From Carboxylicivirga agarovorans (GTDB taxonomy: Bacteria; Bacteroidota; Bacteroidia; Bacteroidales; Marinilabiliaceae), in the NCBI RefSeq assembly GCF_050589845.1, contig NZ_JBNGPA010000007.1, positions 62,001 to 126,000 of the forward strand: a stretch of DNA of 64,000 nucleotides. The letters run 5' to 3'. Below are positions 1 through 9,366 of the stretch, piece by piece. Made by a program: the position numbers and the translations under genes. The first letter of the stretch is position 1; every line of letters starts with the position of its first letter. Under the pieces are notes generated by a model that saw only the letters and a program-made list of their open reading frames with translations, was not told the DNA's origin and made no database searches.

Positions 1-867
1 ACTACCCTGGCCATACTTGTTCTGAACCTTTGGAAGGTATTGTTCTCCAACAACATCAAACATATTTGAACTCGAAACTTCAACACCAAGACCTTGTCCT
101 TTTGAACCTGATTTAGTGGTGATAATAATAGCACCGTTCTGTGCACGGGATCCATACAATGCAGCGGCATTGGGTCCTTTCAGTACAGTTACACTTTCAA
201 TATCATCAGGGTTAATGTCCATAGAACCTGAACCAAAGTCCTTTCTATCCCATACTCCAGATGCTTCTTCTACTGTTGAGTTATTGACAGGTACACCATC
301 TACTACATAAAGTGGCTGGTTATTACCTGAAATAGAACTGTTACCACGTAAAACAACGCGATTAGAAGAACCCAAACCTCCTTGTGAGGAGCCCAGATCC
401 AAACCTGCAACTTTACCCTGCATAGAGTTTAGAACATCACTACCTGCAGCAGCCTGAATTTCCTCACTATCCACCTTTGAGACACCATAACCCAAAGACT
501 TTTCTTCACGCTTGATACCTAAGGCAGTAACAACAACACCTTCCATCTCAATTGATTCAGATTGAAGGGCGATATTTATTGTGGTCTGACTGCCGACAGT
601 AACTTCCTGGGCTTTCATACCAACAAATGAATAAGCAATAACAGCACCGCTTGGAGCAGTTATTGAGTAATTACCGTCAATATCGGTAATCGTACCATTA
701 GTAGTTCCTTTTTGAACTACTGAAACACCCGGGATAGGCATTCCGTCTTCAGCACCTGTTACAGTACCGCTAATTGTAACATCCTGGGCAAATGCTATAC
801 CTACTGATAAAAGTAGCATAAGCGCTCCCATGAGTCCTCTCTGAAACCAGTTAAATCTTCTTTTCAT
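1..867 (-). CDS. SusC/RagA-family TonB-linked outer membrane receptor, N-terminal part
   Basis: The first 289 codons of an outer-membrane TonB-dependent receptor are present; the gene leaves the window at position 1. The start is the ATG at 867, followed by a signal peptide with a hydrophobic run (about residues 10-27, ending AFAQ). Residues about 29-105 form a carboxypeptidase-regulatory-like (CarboxypepD_reg) domain containing GTTNGTITDIDGNYS. After it comes the plug domain, with LQGK-like SMQGKVAGLD, the SusC signature-like PLYVVDGVPVNN, and AALYGSRAQNGAIIITTK. SusC proteins import oligosaccharides or other large nutrients with a SusD lipoprotein. Any SusD gene would lie beyond the left edge, so the substrate cannot be named. 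The family assignment is secure; the substrate is unknown. Confidence 0.93.
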   Translation of the reverse strand, partial: MKRRFNWFQRGLMGALMLLLSVGIAFAQDVTISGTVTGAEDGMPIPGVSVVQKGTTNGTITDIDGNYSITAPSGAVIAYSFVGMKAQEVTVGSQTTINIALQSESIEMEGVVVTALGIKREEKSLGYGVSKVDSEEIQAAAGSDVLNSMQGKVAGLDLGSSQGGLGSSNRVVLRGNSSISGNNQPLYVVDGVPVNNSTVEEASGVWDRKDFGSGSMDINPDDIESVTVLKGPNAAALYGSRAQNGAIIITTKSGSKGQGLGVEVSSSNMFDVVGEQYLPKVQNKYGQGS

Positions 868-902
868 AAAGAGTTTAATTTTGGAATTAGTTAACATGTT
901 TT

Positions 903-1040
903 TTAAATAAATGTGAGAAGTAGCAACAGGGTTAGCATAAGTAAAAGAAGAACAATCAGCACGCTGCGTATTAAAAAATAGCGGCGTGCCTCATGTCTTA
1001 TACTCGATGGTTTATCTCTATTGCTCATTGCCAATTTCAT
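903..1040 (-). CDS. Possible 45-residue single-pass membrane peptide upstream of the SusC gene
   Basis: A short open frame ends 35 bp before the SusC start, on the same strand. It begins MKLAMSNRDK, has a basic stretch (RHEARR, residues 15-20), then about 22 almost purely hydrophobic residues rich in Leu/Ile/Val to the C-terminus. Basic-then-hydrophobic order predicts one membrane segment with the N-terminus inside. A second Met codon at 1028 could be the true start. A -7-like TAGTTTTG lies at 1046-1053, but no well-spaced -33 box was found. I do not recognise a family. It may be a real small protein, or merely the untranslated leader of the receptor gene. Confidence 0.33.
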   Translation of the reverse strand: MKLAMSNRDKPSSIRHEARRYFLIRSVLIVLLLLMLTLLLLLTFI

Positions 1041-1300
1041 GCTGACAAAACTATTGAGCAGCAGAATCGGCGAATTAAACCAATGTTGAAAAGGATAGAA
1101 CTTTTAACACTTGAATTGTACTGATGTACCAGAGTTGTACTCTTGTTGCATTTCGCACAAAATAAGGGCTTAACAAATGTTATTTTCCCTTGTGAATTGC
1201 TCCTCGACGAGCCACTTAACTATGTCCTGTTGTATCACAGGTATCAGGGCTCACGGTCTTGCTTTACCATTTCTTGCAATAGAGACGCCATGGGTTAGCA
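1041..1300. other. Gene-free stretch between the SusC leader and the mtaB terminator
   Basis: Apart from the possible -7 box TAGTTTTG (minus strand, 1046-1053), I see no gene, RNA gene or strong repeat here. It probably holds the promoter and leader of the receptor gene. Confidence 0.5.
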
Positions 1301-1350
1301 CAAAAAAAGTCGTAAAGAACATCATTATCAAATAATGTTCCTTACGACTT
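1301..1350 (-). terminator. Intrinsic terminator of the methylthiotransferase operon
   Basis: AAGTCGTAA at 1307-1315 pairs with TTACGACTT at 1342-1350, and GAACAT inside pairs with ATGTTC, giving a long stem with one mismatch. On the minus strand the stem is followed by seven T, as expected for an intrinsic terminator downstream of mtaB. Confidence 0.8.
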
Positions 1351-1403
1351 TGTCGTAACGCACGGCGTTATTATTCACCGTTCGAAAATAGCGACGCCTT
1401 GAA

Positions 1404-2690
1404 TTAATGCTTTATTTCACCAATCAAACAAGGTTCATCCCCATTCAATTCAATAGCTACTATGAGCATGTTGTACAGTTTATTCTTCTCGAGTTTGCTT
1501 AAGGCCTTAACCGGAATGTAGTATTCACCATATCCCTTTGAAAAGTCACCTTTAATGGTATCGATCAAAACTTCTTGTTGCTTCCCTATAAACTGTTTGC
1601 GGTAGTCCAATTTTGCCTGATATGCCTCTTGTCGCAATAATTCACTACGACGCGTTTTCTCTTTTTCAGCTACAACATTCGACATACGTGCCGCGCGCGT
1701 GTCTTCCCGTTTGGAATATTTAAAGGTATGCACATGACCAAACTGCAATTCTTTTATGGAATCGAGTGAGCGTTGAAAATCGGCCTCTGATTCCTCAGGG
1801 AAACCAACAATTATATCAGTAGTAACATTAAACAAGGGATCAATAGCCCGGAGACGCTCAACTGTTTTTTTATAAAGCTTATAGGTATACATTCGCCTCA
1901 TTTTAAGCAGAACAGATTCAGAAGCACTCTGTAGGCATAAATGTAAATGAGGCGTGATCTTAGGATGCTTTAATAACTCAAAAAAATCATCATCAAAACT
2001 ATCCGGCTCTATGGATGAAATACGTAATCTAAAATCCAAATCCAGATCAACGATCTGCCTGATCAATCCTGAAAAATTAGTCTCACCATGCTTATAGCGA
2101 CTAATATTAACACCTGTTATCACCACTTCCTTATAGCCAAAACCGACAACCTGACGTATATTTTCCAGAATTTCGCTGACGGGCCTGCTAACAGCTCTGC
2201 CTCTTACTTTCGGAATGATACAGAAAGTGCAGTAATTATCGCAACCATCCTGTATCTTTATCATACTTCGTGTATGGAAAGTTTCAGCTGCAGGAGCATA
2301 GCTAAATACCCCTCCCTGGTTTTGGTTGGCCGGTATGATCTCTTTATTAAAATGGGCTTCTACAAGCTGTGGAATAGCACTCTTCTGCTCGTTCCCTACC
2401 ACATAGGCATTGGGATAACGCTGTTCCAGCTTCTCCTTATGATGATTGGCCATGCAACCCGTAATAATCAGCATTCCCGAATGTCCGTTATTCAGTGCAT
2501 TGTTAACCACATAGCGCGATTTCTGATCGCTCTGATTGGTAACTGTACAGGTATTTACTACAAATACATCAGTATCATCGCTATCTTCAACCACATCATA
2601 GCCCAATCCTGCAAACCTGGAAGCCAGTGCATCCGTCTCGAACTGATTTAAACGACAACCCAGTGTCTTAAATCCAACTTTCTTCTTCAT
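1404..2690 (-). CDS. mtaB: MtaB-type tRNA methylthiotransferase (radical SAM)
   Basis: This 428-residue protein has the layout of the methylthiotransferase family. An N-terminal UPF0004 domain has three cluster cysteines (C12 in TLGCRLNQ, C48 in VNTCTV, C79 in ITGCM). A radical-SAM domain follows with CxxxCxxC at C150/C154/C157, and a short TRAM-like tail closes the protein. The GCRLNQFE and VNTCTVTNQSD wording fits the MtaB branch, which converts t6A37 to ms2t6A37 in ANN-decoding tRNAs. Two 4Fe-4S clusters are expected: one cleaves SAM, the other helps in sulfur insertion. It lies 7 bp downstream of a second methylthiotransferase gene and probably shares its transcript, ending at the 1301-1350 terminator. 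The MtaB assignment rests on motif wording. Confidence 0.88.
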   Translation of the reverse strand: MKKKVGFKTLGCRLNQFETDALASRFAGLGYDVVEDSDDTDVFVVNTCTVTNQSDQKSRYVVNNALNNGHSGMLIITGCMANHHKEKLEQRYPNAYVVGNEQKSAIPQLVEAHFNKEIIPANQNQGGVFSYAPAAETFHTRSMIKIQDGCDNYCTFCIIPKVRGRAVSRPVSEILENIRQVVGFGYKEVVITGVNISRYKHGETNFSGLIRQIVDLDLDFRLRISSIEPDSFDDDFFELLKHPKITPHLHLCLQSASESVLLKMRRMYTYKLYKKTVERLRAIDPLFNVTTDIIVGFPEESEADFQRSLDSIKELQFGHVHTFKYSKREDTRAARMSNVVAEKEKTRRSELLRQEAYQAKLDYRKQFIGKQQEVLIDTIKGDFSKGYGEYYIPVKALSKLEKNKLYNMLIVAIELNGDEPCLIGEIKH

Positions 2691-2697
2691 TCTTTAG

Positions 2698-4041
2698 CTA
2701 ACCTACCAATTCTGATACTTCCACCAACTCTCCCTCTACAGAGAAGTTGCTGGCACTGGTTATTTTCACATTGACTATCTTACCGATCAGCGATCTGTCT
2801 TCAGAAGCAAAACGAACCGTGATCTTTCCTTCGGTTTGACTACTTAGATATCCGCTTTTTCGATCGGTATCGCGCACTAATACCTGAACTACCTTGTCAA
2901 GTAAATTAGCATTATATGCACCGGATACCTCAGCCAAATCGTCGGACAATAAAGCCAGTCGCTGCTTTTTAATTGTCAGATCAACATCATCCGGCCAGCT
3001 ATACGATGCCGCACCAGGTCGCTTTGAATACATAGCTATATAAGCCATATTGTATTCAAATTCTTTCAAAGCCTTGCGCGTATTTTGAAACTGCTCCTCT
3101 GTTTCACCAGAGAAACCTACAATAATATCGGTAAACAAGGTCGCCTGTGGGATCAATTCCCGTATGGCAGTAACAGTTTCCCGGTATTTCTTAACCGAAT
3201 GCTTACGGTTCATCTTGATCAATACCTTATCATCACCCGATTGCAGTGGCAAATGAATTTGTTTACCCAAACATTTATACCGGGCAATCACCTCAATGAC
3301 ATCGCGCCCCATATCACGAGGATGCGGCGAGGTAAAATACACCCAGAAAACATGCTTCGACGTCTCTCCAATCTTGCCTATTTCTTCCAGCAATCGGGCA
3401 AAGCTTATCTCCGCACCTTTCTTATCCAAACCGTAGGAGTTCACATTTTGTCCCAGCAAGGTTATTGATTTATATCCCTTTTCAACAAGGCTCCTTACTT
3501 CATCGATTATTTCCACAGAAGGCCGGCTCACTTCTCGTCCGCGCGTATAAGGCACCGCACAAAATGAGCAAAACTTATCACATCCGTTCTGAATCGGTAT
3601 AAAGGCTTCAAATGAACTGTTATACTTTGGCTTAACCTGCCAGAAGAAACTCATTTCTTCCTTAGGGTTCAGATTGTCCCGTTCCAGTGCTGCAGGCGTA
3701 GTTATTCCATATTGTGAAAGCATTTGCGGTAACTGCGGTAACTCACGCATAGCAAATACGATATCAAATAATTTTAAAAACTTTTTTCTATCCGCAGGCA
3801 ACACACAACCACTGATAAACGTGATCAGATTGTGCTTCGCTTTTCGTTTATTCCACAAGGCTATTTTTGAATAAACTTTATCAATGGCCTTTTGACGCAC
3901 AGAACAGGCCAGTATACCAATTATATTAGCTTCTTCTTCATGATCGGTCCACTGAGCACCCATCCCATCCAAAACTCTTTTCACTCGTTCACTATCAGAT
4001 TGATTCATCTGACATCCCAGCGTTACTAAATGATACTTCAC
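2698..4041 (-). CDS. MiaB-like tRNA methylthiotransferase (radical SAM), divergent
   Basis: A 447-residue methylthiotransferase with N-terminal cysteines C10 (TLGCQMNQSDSE), C46 (LACSVRQKA) and C79 (ISGCV), and radical-SAM cysteines C154/C158/C161 in NGCDKFCSFCAVPYTRGRE. A TRAM-like beta region occupies the last 60 residues. GCQMN, CSVR and YTRGRE are typical of MiaB, which makes ms2i6A37 in tRNAs reading UNN codons. However, the N-terminal region from residue 80 to 145 reads unlike the usual Bacteroidota MiaB. It may be a second, divergent MiaB-type enzyme, and the genome may hold a standard miaB elsewhere. It is the upstream gene of a pair with mtaB (7-bp gap). The family is firm; the exact tRNA substrate is inferred. 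Confidence 0.83.
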   Translation of the reverse strand: MKYHLVTLGCQMNQSDSERVKRVLDGMGAQWTDHEEEANIIGILACSVRQKAIDKVYSKIALWNKRKAKHNLITFISGCVLPADRKKFLKLFDIVFAMRELPQLPQMLSQYGITTPAALERDNLNPKEEMSFFWQVKPKYNSSFEAFIPIQNGCDKFCSFCAVPYTRGREVSRPSVEIIDEVRSLVEKGYKSITLLGQNVNSYGLDKKGAEISFARLLEEIGKIGETSKHVFWVYFTSPHPRDMGRDVIEVIARYKCLGKQIHLPLQSGDDKVLIKMNRKHSVKKYRETVTAIRELIPQATLFTDIIVGFSGETEEQFQNTRKALKEFEYNMAYIAMYSKRPGAASYSWPDDVDLTIKKQRLALLSDDLAEVSGAYNANLLDKVVQVLVRDTDRKSGYLSSQTEGKITVRFASEDRSLIGKIVNVKITSASNFSVEGELVEVSELVG

Positions 4042-4118
4042 TTGTTAATGATTAATTATTTATACTCGGTGCTTAGTGGATTGTCCTCAATGCAAAACAC
4101 TTAATGGTTGATGATATT

Positions 4119-4799
4119 TTAAAAATATACCTCTGCATGAATATTATCGGTACTCACGCCCTGATCTTCCAGTATATCGTATACATCATGGATCATGTTA
4201 CAGTTACCACATAAGTAATAATGTACATCCTTCCCAAAAGGGTTCTTCTTTAAGTATTCAGTAACACGTCCTGCGTAATCTCCCTTTTTATCCTGAGATG
4301 TACACAGCACATATTTATCATTATCATAGGCATTTGATTCATAAGCTTCTTCAGCATATTTAACACCATGAAGCAAAGTATAATTCAAGCCTGGCTTGCT
4401 CAAAACAAAGCTATGAAATGGCGAGATACCGGTACCACTTGCTATAAATACATATTTTTGATTGTCGGGCAGATCTTTATTGATGGTAAAATAGCCAACA
4501 GGCTCTTCGACAATTACGAAGCCTCCCTTTTGCAGTTTCTTAAGGCTGGGTGAAACCAATCCATTCTCTACTTCTTTTACCAATATTTCAATGAAATCAT
4601 CCTGCTCGGCACTGTAAATCGAATACTCTCTTGTATGAATGCCATTAGGTGGGCCAACACATACATGCTGTCCGGCTTCAAACTGCATATCCTTTTTCTC
4701 AATTTTTATTACAAAGGTGCTCTCTGTCAAATGACGGATATCCAATATTTCGTGTAAATCTGTTTTTATTTTGTTTGCTACAGGCACTTCTTTTTCCAT
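4119..4799 (-). CDS. Ferredoxin-NADP reductase-like FAD/NAD(P)-binding oxidoreductase
   Basis: A 226-residue compact flavoprotein. The N-terminal half is the FAD beta-barrel, with the RxYSxxS signature (REYSIYS, about residue 61). The C-terminal half is the NAD(P)-binding domain, with the GTGISPF loop (about residue 123), LLHGV, YLCGNCNMI (about residue 196) and a C-terminal EVYF. These are hallmarks of ferredoxin/flavodoxin-NADP+ reductases, cytosolic enzymes that move electrons between NADPH and ferredoxin or flavodoxin. No iron-sulfur domain is attached, so the partner is a separate protein. It precedes the two iron-sulfur methylthiotransferases on the same strand. A role in feeding them electrons is only a guess from position; the 77-bp gap does not prove an operon. 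Confidence 0.82.
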   Translation of the reverse strand: MEKEVPVANKIKTDLHEILDIRHLTESTFVIKIEKKDMQFEAGQHVCVGPPNGIHTREYSIYSAEQDDFIEILVKEVENGLVSPSLKKLQKGGFVIVEEPVGYFTINKDLPDNQKYVFIASGTGISPFHSFVLSKPGLNYTLLHGVKYAEEAYESNAYDNDKYVLCTSQDKKGDYAGRVTEYLKKNPFGKDVHYYLCGNCNMIHDVYDILEDQGVSTDNIHAEVYF

Positions 4800-5195
4800 A
4801 TTTTATAGTTGTTCATTTAATGATATCAATTTTCTTATCCCCGCGGAGTTAATTTTCCTCAACAATAAACACGCAATTATCGCATTTGGTTTAATAAAAA
4901 AGACTTTAAAGTATTAATAGTTGTAAATATTGGCGGCACACCCCACCTATGGCTCTGATTTACTACAATATACCTCTGCAGAATCACAACTATATACAAA
5001 TCCGGAAATATGGGGCTCGCAAGAACACAAATAAAAAAAGGACAGCTATACCTATCTAATGCTGAAGCAATTCGAAACCTATTGAAAGCAAAATAATTAG
5101 AATACAAACCATTTGACACAACAACATGGACACATAAGAAGGAAAACAACGATTATCATTTTTTTTCTATCTTCACCATTGCTAAAAAAACGCTT
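4800..5195. other. 396-bp divergent intergenic region
   Basis: This lies between the reductase gene (minus) and the hybrid regulator gene (plus), so it must hold both promoters. No clear TAnnTTTG box was recognised for either. A 28-codon plus-strand frame at 5010-5096 and a longer minus-strand frame lack any recognisable protein signature; I regard both as chance. Confidence 0.4.
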
Positions 5196-8100
5196 ATGCA
5201 CCGGTATTTATCGTTTCTATCTGTTTTCCTACTATTCTTTGCCAATGCAGCTCAGACTCAAAACTCGCAGTTTGATTTTAATGGCTTAGATACTGAAAAT
5301 GGCTTAAGTAACAATTCGGTCAACTGCATTATACAGGATAGTCGGGGCTATATGTGGTTTAGCACCTATTACGGACTTAATCGTTACAATGGCTACGAAA
5401 TAAAAACTTTTTACAGCACCTCTGATAAAGAAGAAACCTTATCCAGCAATTTTATAACTCAACTAATTGAAGACCACAAAGGTAACATATGGGTGGGAAC
5501 AAAGTTTGGCCTTAATAAATTTGATAAGGACACCGAACGTTTTAAACGATACTGGGCCGATGAAAACTCACCTGCCGCACTCACCAACAACCAGATAGGG
5601 GCTTTAATGATGGATAGCCGGGGAAATATGTGGATCGGCACAATGGGTGGAGGACTACATTATTACCATGAACAGATTGATGGATTTTCATGTTTTGCTC
5701 AAAGCGAGCCTCCAGGCACCTTTACCAATACAATATCTGCCATTACAGAAGGATACAATGGTGAATTGTGGGTTGGAACATATGGCAATGGTCTTAGTAT
5801 GTTTAATCCTCAAGAACATTTCTTTATCAACTTCGATTTCCCAACCATGCAAATAAATGATTTGCTTGACGATGGCAATGGCAGTATTTGGATAGCTACT
5901 GATAACATGGGTTTATACCGCTTTGATAAGGAGATGAAGGTATATGAACGCTTTGATATGGCGGGTAGTAATATCAAGACCAACCTCAACATCATTCTGT
6001 CACTGACACTTAACAAAGACGGCAGTATACTGGCAGCCGTTGATGGTGGTGGCGTAGTTAATATTGACCCTGTTAAAAAACTGGTTATTAACGATAAAGA
6101 ACAAAACCAGGCATTTGCCAATCTCGATACCAAAGCGGTATTCTCTGTGTATATTGACAGCAACGGTCTATACTGGATTGGTACCATTGGTAAAGGCCTC
6201 AGGATCATTAATACCGAACGTAACCGCTTTAGTCATTATACCCATCAGCTTCACGACCCTAACAGTCTAAGTGATAATTCAATCCTTTCTTTACTGGAAG
6301 ATTCAAAAAAGCGAATCTGGGTAGGGACAGATGGTGGAGGATTAAACCTGTTTGATCATGATAAAGGAGTCTTCAAAAGCTATAACCATTTAAGGTCGAA
6401 CCTTAAAAGCAATGTTATAAAGCGAATAATTGAAGATAACAACCAAAATATATGGTTAGGAACATATGGTGGTGGACTGGCCTGGCTCAATGAAGAAACA
6501 AGTGAATTACTTTCTTACATTCCTGAAAATCATCTGGAGACAGAAAACACCTCACTGTCTGTATGGTCCTTGTGCCAACAGGAGAACGACAGACTTTGGG
6601 TTGGTACTTTGGGCAATGGTCTTTATGAGTTCAATACTCAAACTAAAGGATTCACCCATTTAAGTGAAATTTATCCCCAGTTGAATGAGGTAATGAACGA
6701 TTACATACTCAGCCTGTTTGTCGACTCACAAAAGAATCTTTGGATAGGAACAAGTAACGGAATTTATGTATGGCTTTACAATGAGAAGAAGTACATACGT
6801 TATTTATTTGACCATGTAAACGATAGCGGGGTTGGAAAAAATGCCATACTATGCATATATGAATCCAAAGACGGTAATATATGGATCGGTTCAAACGGCG
6901 GTGGGATCTTTAGCCTGAACCCGGAGAATGGGGATATTAAAAATCTGACTACCAGCAATGGACTTGTACAGGAACAGGTCTATGACGTTGTGGAGGCACA
7001 GGATAACACACTGTGGTTTGCGACTCATGGGGGCATATCAAAATATGAGATCAATACGGGTCGCTTTCAGAACTACGATGGCAGAGACGGTTTACTGGGC
7101 AGTACATTCAATGCATTGCTATACTCACAAACCAATAAACTGATTGTTGGTGGTGTTAAAGGACTCAACTTGTTTGATCCTAATGTTATCAAAGTCAACG
7201 ACAACGTACCTAAAGTTTTACTGGCTGAGCTATACATCAACAATACTCCGGTAAAAGCCGGAGACAAAGACAGTCCGCTAACTGAAAACATTGCTGATGC
7301 CAGGGAAATAGTATTACAGCACGATCAGGCCAATATCGGAATCGAGTTTGTTGCCATTAACTATTTTATCTCTGAAAAGAACTCATATAGTTATGTGCTC
7401 GACAACTCATCGGAACAATGGAGTACACCATCATCAAACCGACTGGTAAAATACAATAACCTGAAACCCGGCGATTATACTTTCAGGGTTAAAGCTGCCA
7501 ACAATGATGGTGTATGGAGCACAACTGAAACAACCATAAATATTAAAGTACTGGCACCATGGTGGAAAAGATGGTATGCTTACCTTGCCTATTTTCTCAT
7601 AATAGCTTCAGCCATGTATGCCTACATACGCTATACTGTCCTGTGGATCGACCTGAGACGCAAACTGGAATTTGAAGTAATGGAGCGGGAGAAAATCAAG
7701 GAGTTGAATCAAATGCGCTTACAATTCTTTACTAATATATCGCATGAATTCAGAACACCTTTAACCCTGATATCAGGTCCGCTCGAATCGTTAAAAAAAC
7801 AGCCGCACTTAGATACTGAGAACCAGAAATTATTTGATATAGCCCACAAAAACACCAACCTGTTGTTACGTTTGATCAACCAGGTGATGGACTTTAGAAA
7901 AGTTGAGACTGGTTCACTGACGCTTAACGCATCAAATGCCGATATTGTCGCATACATTATTGAGTGCGGAGAAGCCTTTGAGCATATGGCCGCTGAGCGA
8001 AACGTGACATTTAATATCGATAGTAATATCGACCACCTGAATATTCAGTTTGATAAAGACATTATTGAAAAGGTCATTTACAACCTCTTATCCAACGCTT

Positions 8101-9269
8101 TTAAATATGGAAAGGAAAATGGAAGTGTAGCCTTAGCAATTCTACTGTCAGACGAACAGATCCTTGAAAGGCAAAAACTTATTATTCAGGTAAAAGATGA
8201 TGGCGATGGCATAGACAGCGAAAATCCCAATGAGGTATTTAAACAATATAAACGATTCAGGCAAAGCGAGCAGCATATTCCAGGTACCGGCATCGGGCTG
8301 GCACTGACCAAATCGCTGGTTGAACTGCATGGCGGTACTATATCCGTTGAATCGGCAAAAGGCATCGGCTCAACCTTTACCGTTGCCATTCCGGTCATCA
8401 ACAACATTGCTGAAAACAGCGAATCAAAAAAACAGGAGTCTTTTGTTGTTAAGGCAAACACCCAGGTCGAAGAAAAGGTAAGATTGCTTAAGGACTCTTC
8501 TAAAAAATACTCATTAATGCTGGTTGATGACAACCCGCAAGTCATTGATTATCTGAATTCAGTTTTACAGGACCAGTATATGATTACCAGTGCATCCAAT
8601 GGACAGGAGGCCTATGACGCGCTTTTAAAGCGCTCGTATGACCTGCTGATCACCGATGTGATGATGCCGGTAATGAATGGTATCGAATTGTGTGATCAAC
8701 TCAAAAACAACATCCATACCAGCCACATTCCTGTTATTATGCTGACTGCTAAATCGTCAGTCGAAAATAAGATTGAAGGTTTAAAAACCGGAGCTGACGC
8801 CTACTTACCAAAGCCGTTTAACCCCGATCTGCTGACAGCCTACATCGAAAACCTGCTGAAAAGCCGCGAGAAGCTAAAAGAGGTGTTCACAGGCAATGCT
8901 TTGATACAACCGTCTGAGGTGACTTCAACTTCGGTGGATGAACAGTTTATTCAAAAAGCACTTGATGTTGTTCGCGCCAATATGGAAGACGAAGCATTCG
9001 GCGTAGAAGAATTTGGGCGTGAACTGGCCATGAGTCGTAGTAACCTGCATCGCAAAATCAAAGCACTCACCAATAAATCCACAACCGACTTTATACGGAC
9101 TATACGGTTGAAAGAGGCGGCTGCAAGGCTTATCAGCAGTGATGACCAGATCAGTGAAATAGCTTACAAGGTGGGCTTTAACAGCAGCTCGTACTTTATC
9201 AAAAGTTTTAAAAAAGAGTTTAAGATGTCGCCTGGTCAATACAAGCAGGCACACAAACGTTGGAATTAA
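5196..9269 (+). CDS. Hybrid two-component system regulator (propeller sensor, kinase, receiver, AraC domain)
   Basis: A 1357-residue one-piece two-component regulator. A signal peptide (residues 1-23) precedes about twelve Reg_prop blade repeats of the form xxWxGTxxGGL (for example NIWVGTKFGLNKFD, RIWVGTDGGGLNLFD), forming the periplasmic sensor. A Y_Y_Y domain lies at about 700-775 and one membrane segment at about 790-820. The kinase has H850 in FTNISHEFRTPLTL, an N-box (NLLSNAFKYG), DDGDGID and GTGIGLAL. The receiver has D1154 in LLITDVMMPVMNG and KPF. An AraC-type helix-turn-helix (about 1255-1355) completes it. Known proteins of this type bind glycan breakdown products in the periplasm and switch on polysaccharide-use loci. 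Here no SusC/SusD or glycoside hydrolase genes follow, so the target is unknown and could lie elsewhere. All catalytic residues are intact. Confidence 0.95.
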   Translation: MHRYLSFLSVFLLFFANAAQTQNSQFDFNGLDTENGLSNNSVNCIIQDSRGYMWFSTYYGLNRYNGYEIKTFYSTSDKEETLSSNFITQLIEDHKGNIWVGTKFGLNKFDKDTERFKRYWADENSPAALTNNQIGALMMDSRGNMWIGTMGGGLHYYHEQIDGFSCFAQSEPPGTFTNTISAITEGYNGELWVGTYGNGLSMFNPQEHFFINFDFPTMQINDLLDDGNGSIWIATDNMGLYRFDKEMKVYERFDMAGSNIKTNLNIILSLTLNKDGSILAAVDGGGVVNIDPVKKLVINDKEQNQAFANLDTKAVFSVYIDSNGLYWIGTIGKGLRIINTERNRFSHYTHQLHDPNSLSDNSILSLLEDSKKRIWVGTDGGGLNLFDHDKGVFKSYNHLRSNLKSNVIKRIIEDNNQNIWLGTYGGGLAWLNEETSELLSYIPENHLETENTSLSVWSLCQQENDRLWVGTLGNGLYEFNTQTKGFTHLSEIYPQLNEVMNDYILSLFVDSQKNLWIGTSNGIYVWLYNEKKYIRYLFDHVNDSGVGKNAILCIYESKDGNIWIGSNGGGIFSLNPENGDIKNLTTSNGLVQEQVYDVVEAQDNTLWFATHGGISKYEINTGRFQNYDGRDGLLGSTFNALLYSQTNKLIVGGVKGLNLFDPNVIKVNDNVPKVLLAELYINNTPVKAGDKDSPLTENIADAREIVLQHDQANIGIEFVAINYFISEKNSYSYVLDNSSEQWSTPSSNRLVKYNNLKPGDYTFRVKAANNDGVWSTTETTINIKVLAPWWKRWYAYLAYFLIIASAMYAYIRYTVLWIDLRRKLEFEVMEREKIKELNQMRLQFFTNISHEFRTPLTLISGPLESLKKQPHLDTENQKLFDIAHKNTNLLLRLINQVMDFRKVETGSLTLNASNADIVAYIIECGEAFEHMAAERNVTFNIDSNIDHLNIQFDKDIIEKVIYNLLSNAFKYGKENGSVALAILLSDEQILERQKLIIQVKDDGDGIDSENPNEVFKQYKRFRQSEQHIPGTGIGLALTKSLVELHGGTISVESAKGIGSTFTVAIPVINNIAENSESKKQESFVVKANTQVEEKVRLLKDSSKKYSLMLVDDNPQVIDYLNSVLQDQYMITSASNGQEAYDALLKRSYDLLITDVMMPVMNGIELCDQLKNNIHTSHIPVIMLTAKSSVENKIEGLKTGADAYLPKPFNPDLLTAYIENLLKSREKLKEVFTGNALIQPSEVTSTSVDEQFIQKALDVVRANMEDEAFGVEEFGRELAMSRSNLHRKIKALTNKSTTDFIRTIRLKEAAARLISSDDQISEIAYKVGFNSSSYFIKSFKKEFKMSPGQYKQAHKRWN

Positions 9270-9366
9270 TTTAACTCTTTGTTCTATTTAAGGTAACAAA
9301 AATGTAACTTTCGGAACTGTTGCCCAGTAAAGCAACACGAGTAGAAAAAGGAAACAACAACGTTTA

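Noticed and set aside
2088..2651. A 187-codon plus-strand frame
   Set aside because: It lies entirely antisense to mtaB, whose motifs are intact.
4877..5149. A 90-codon minus-strand frame in the divergent gap upstream of the hybrid regulator
   Set aside because: Composition looks random, it would cover both promoters, and no motif is recognisable.
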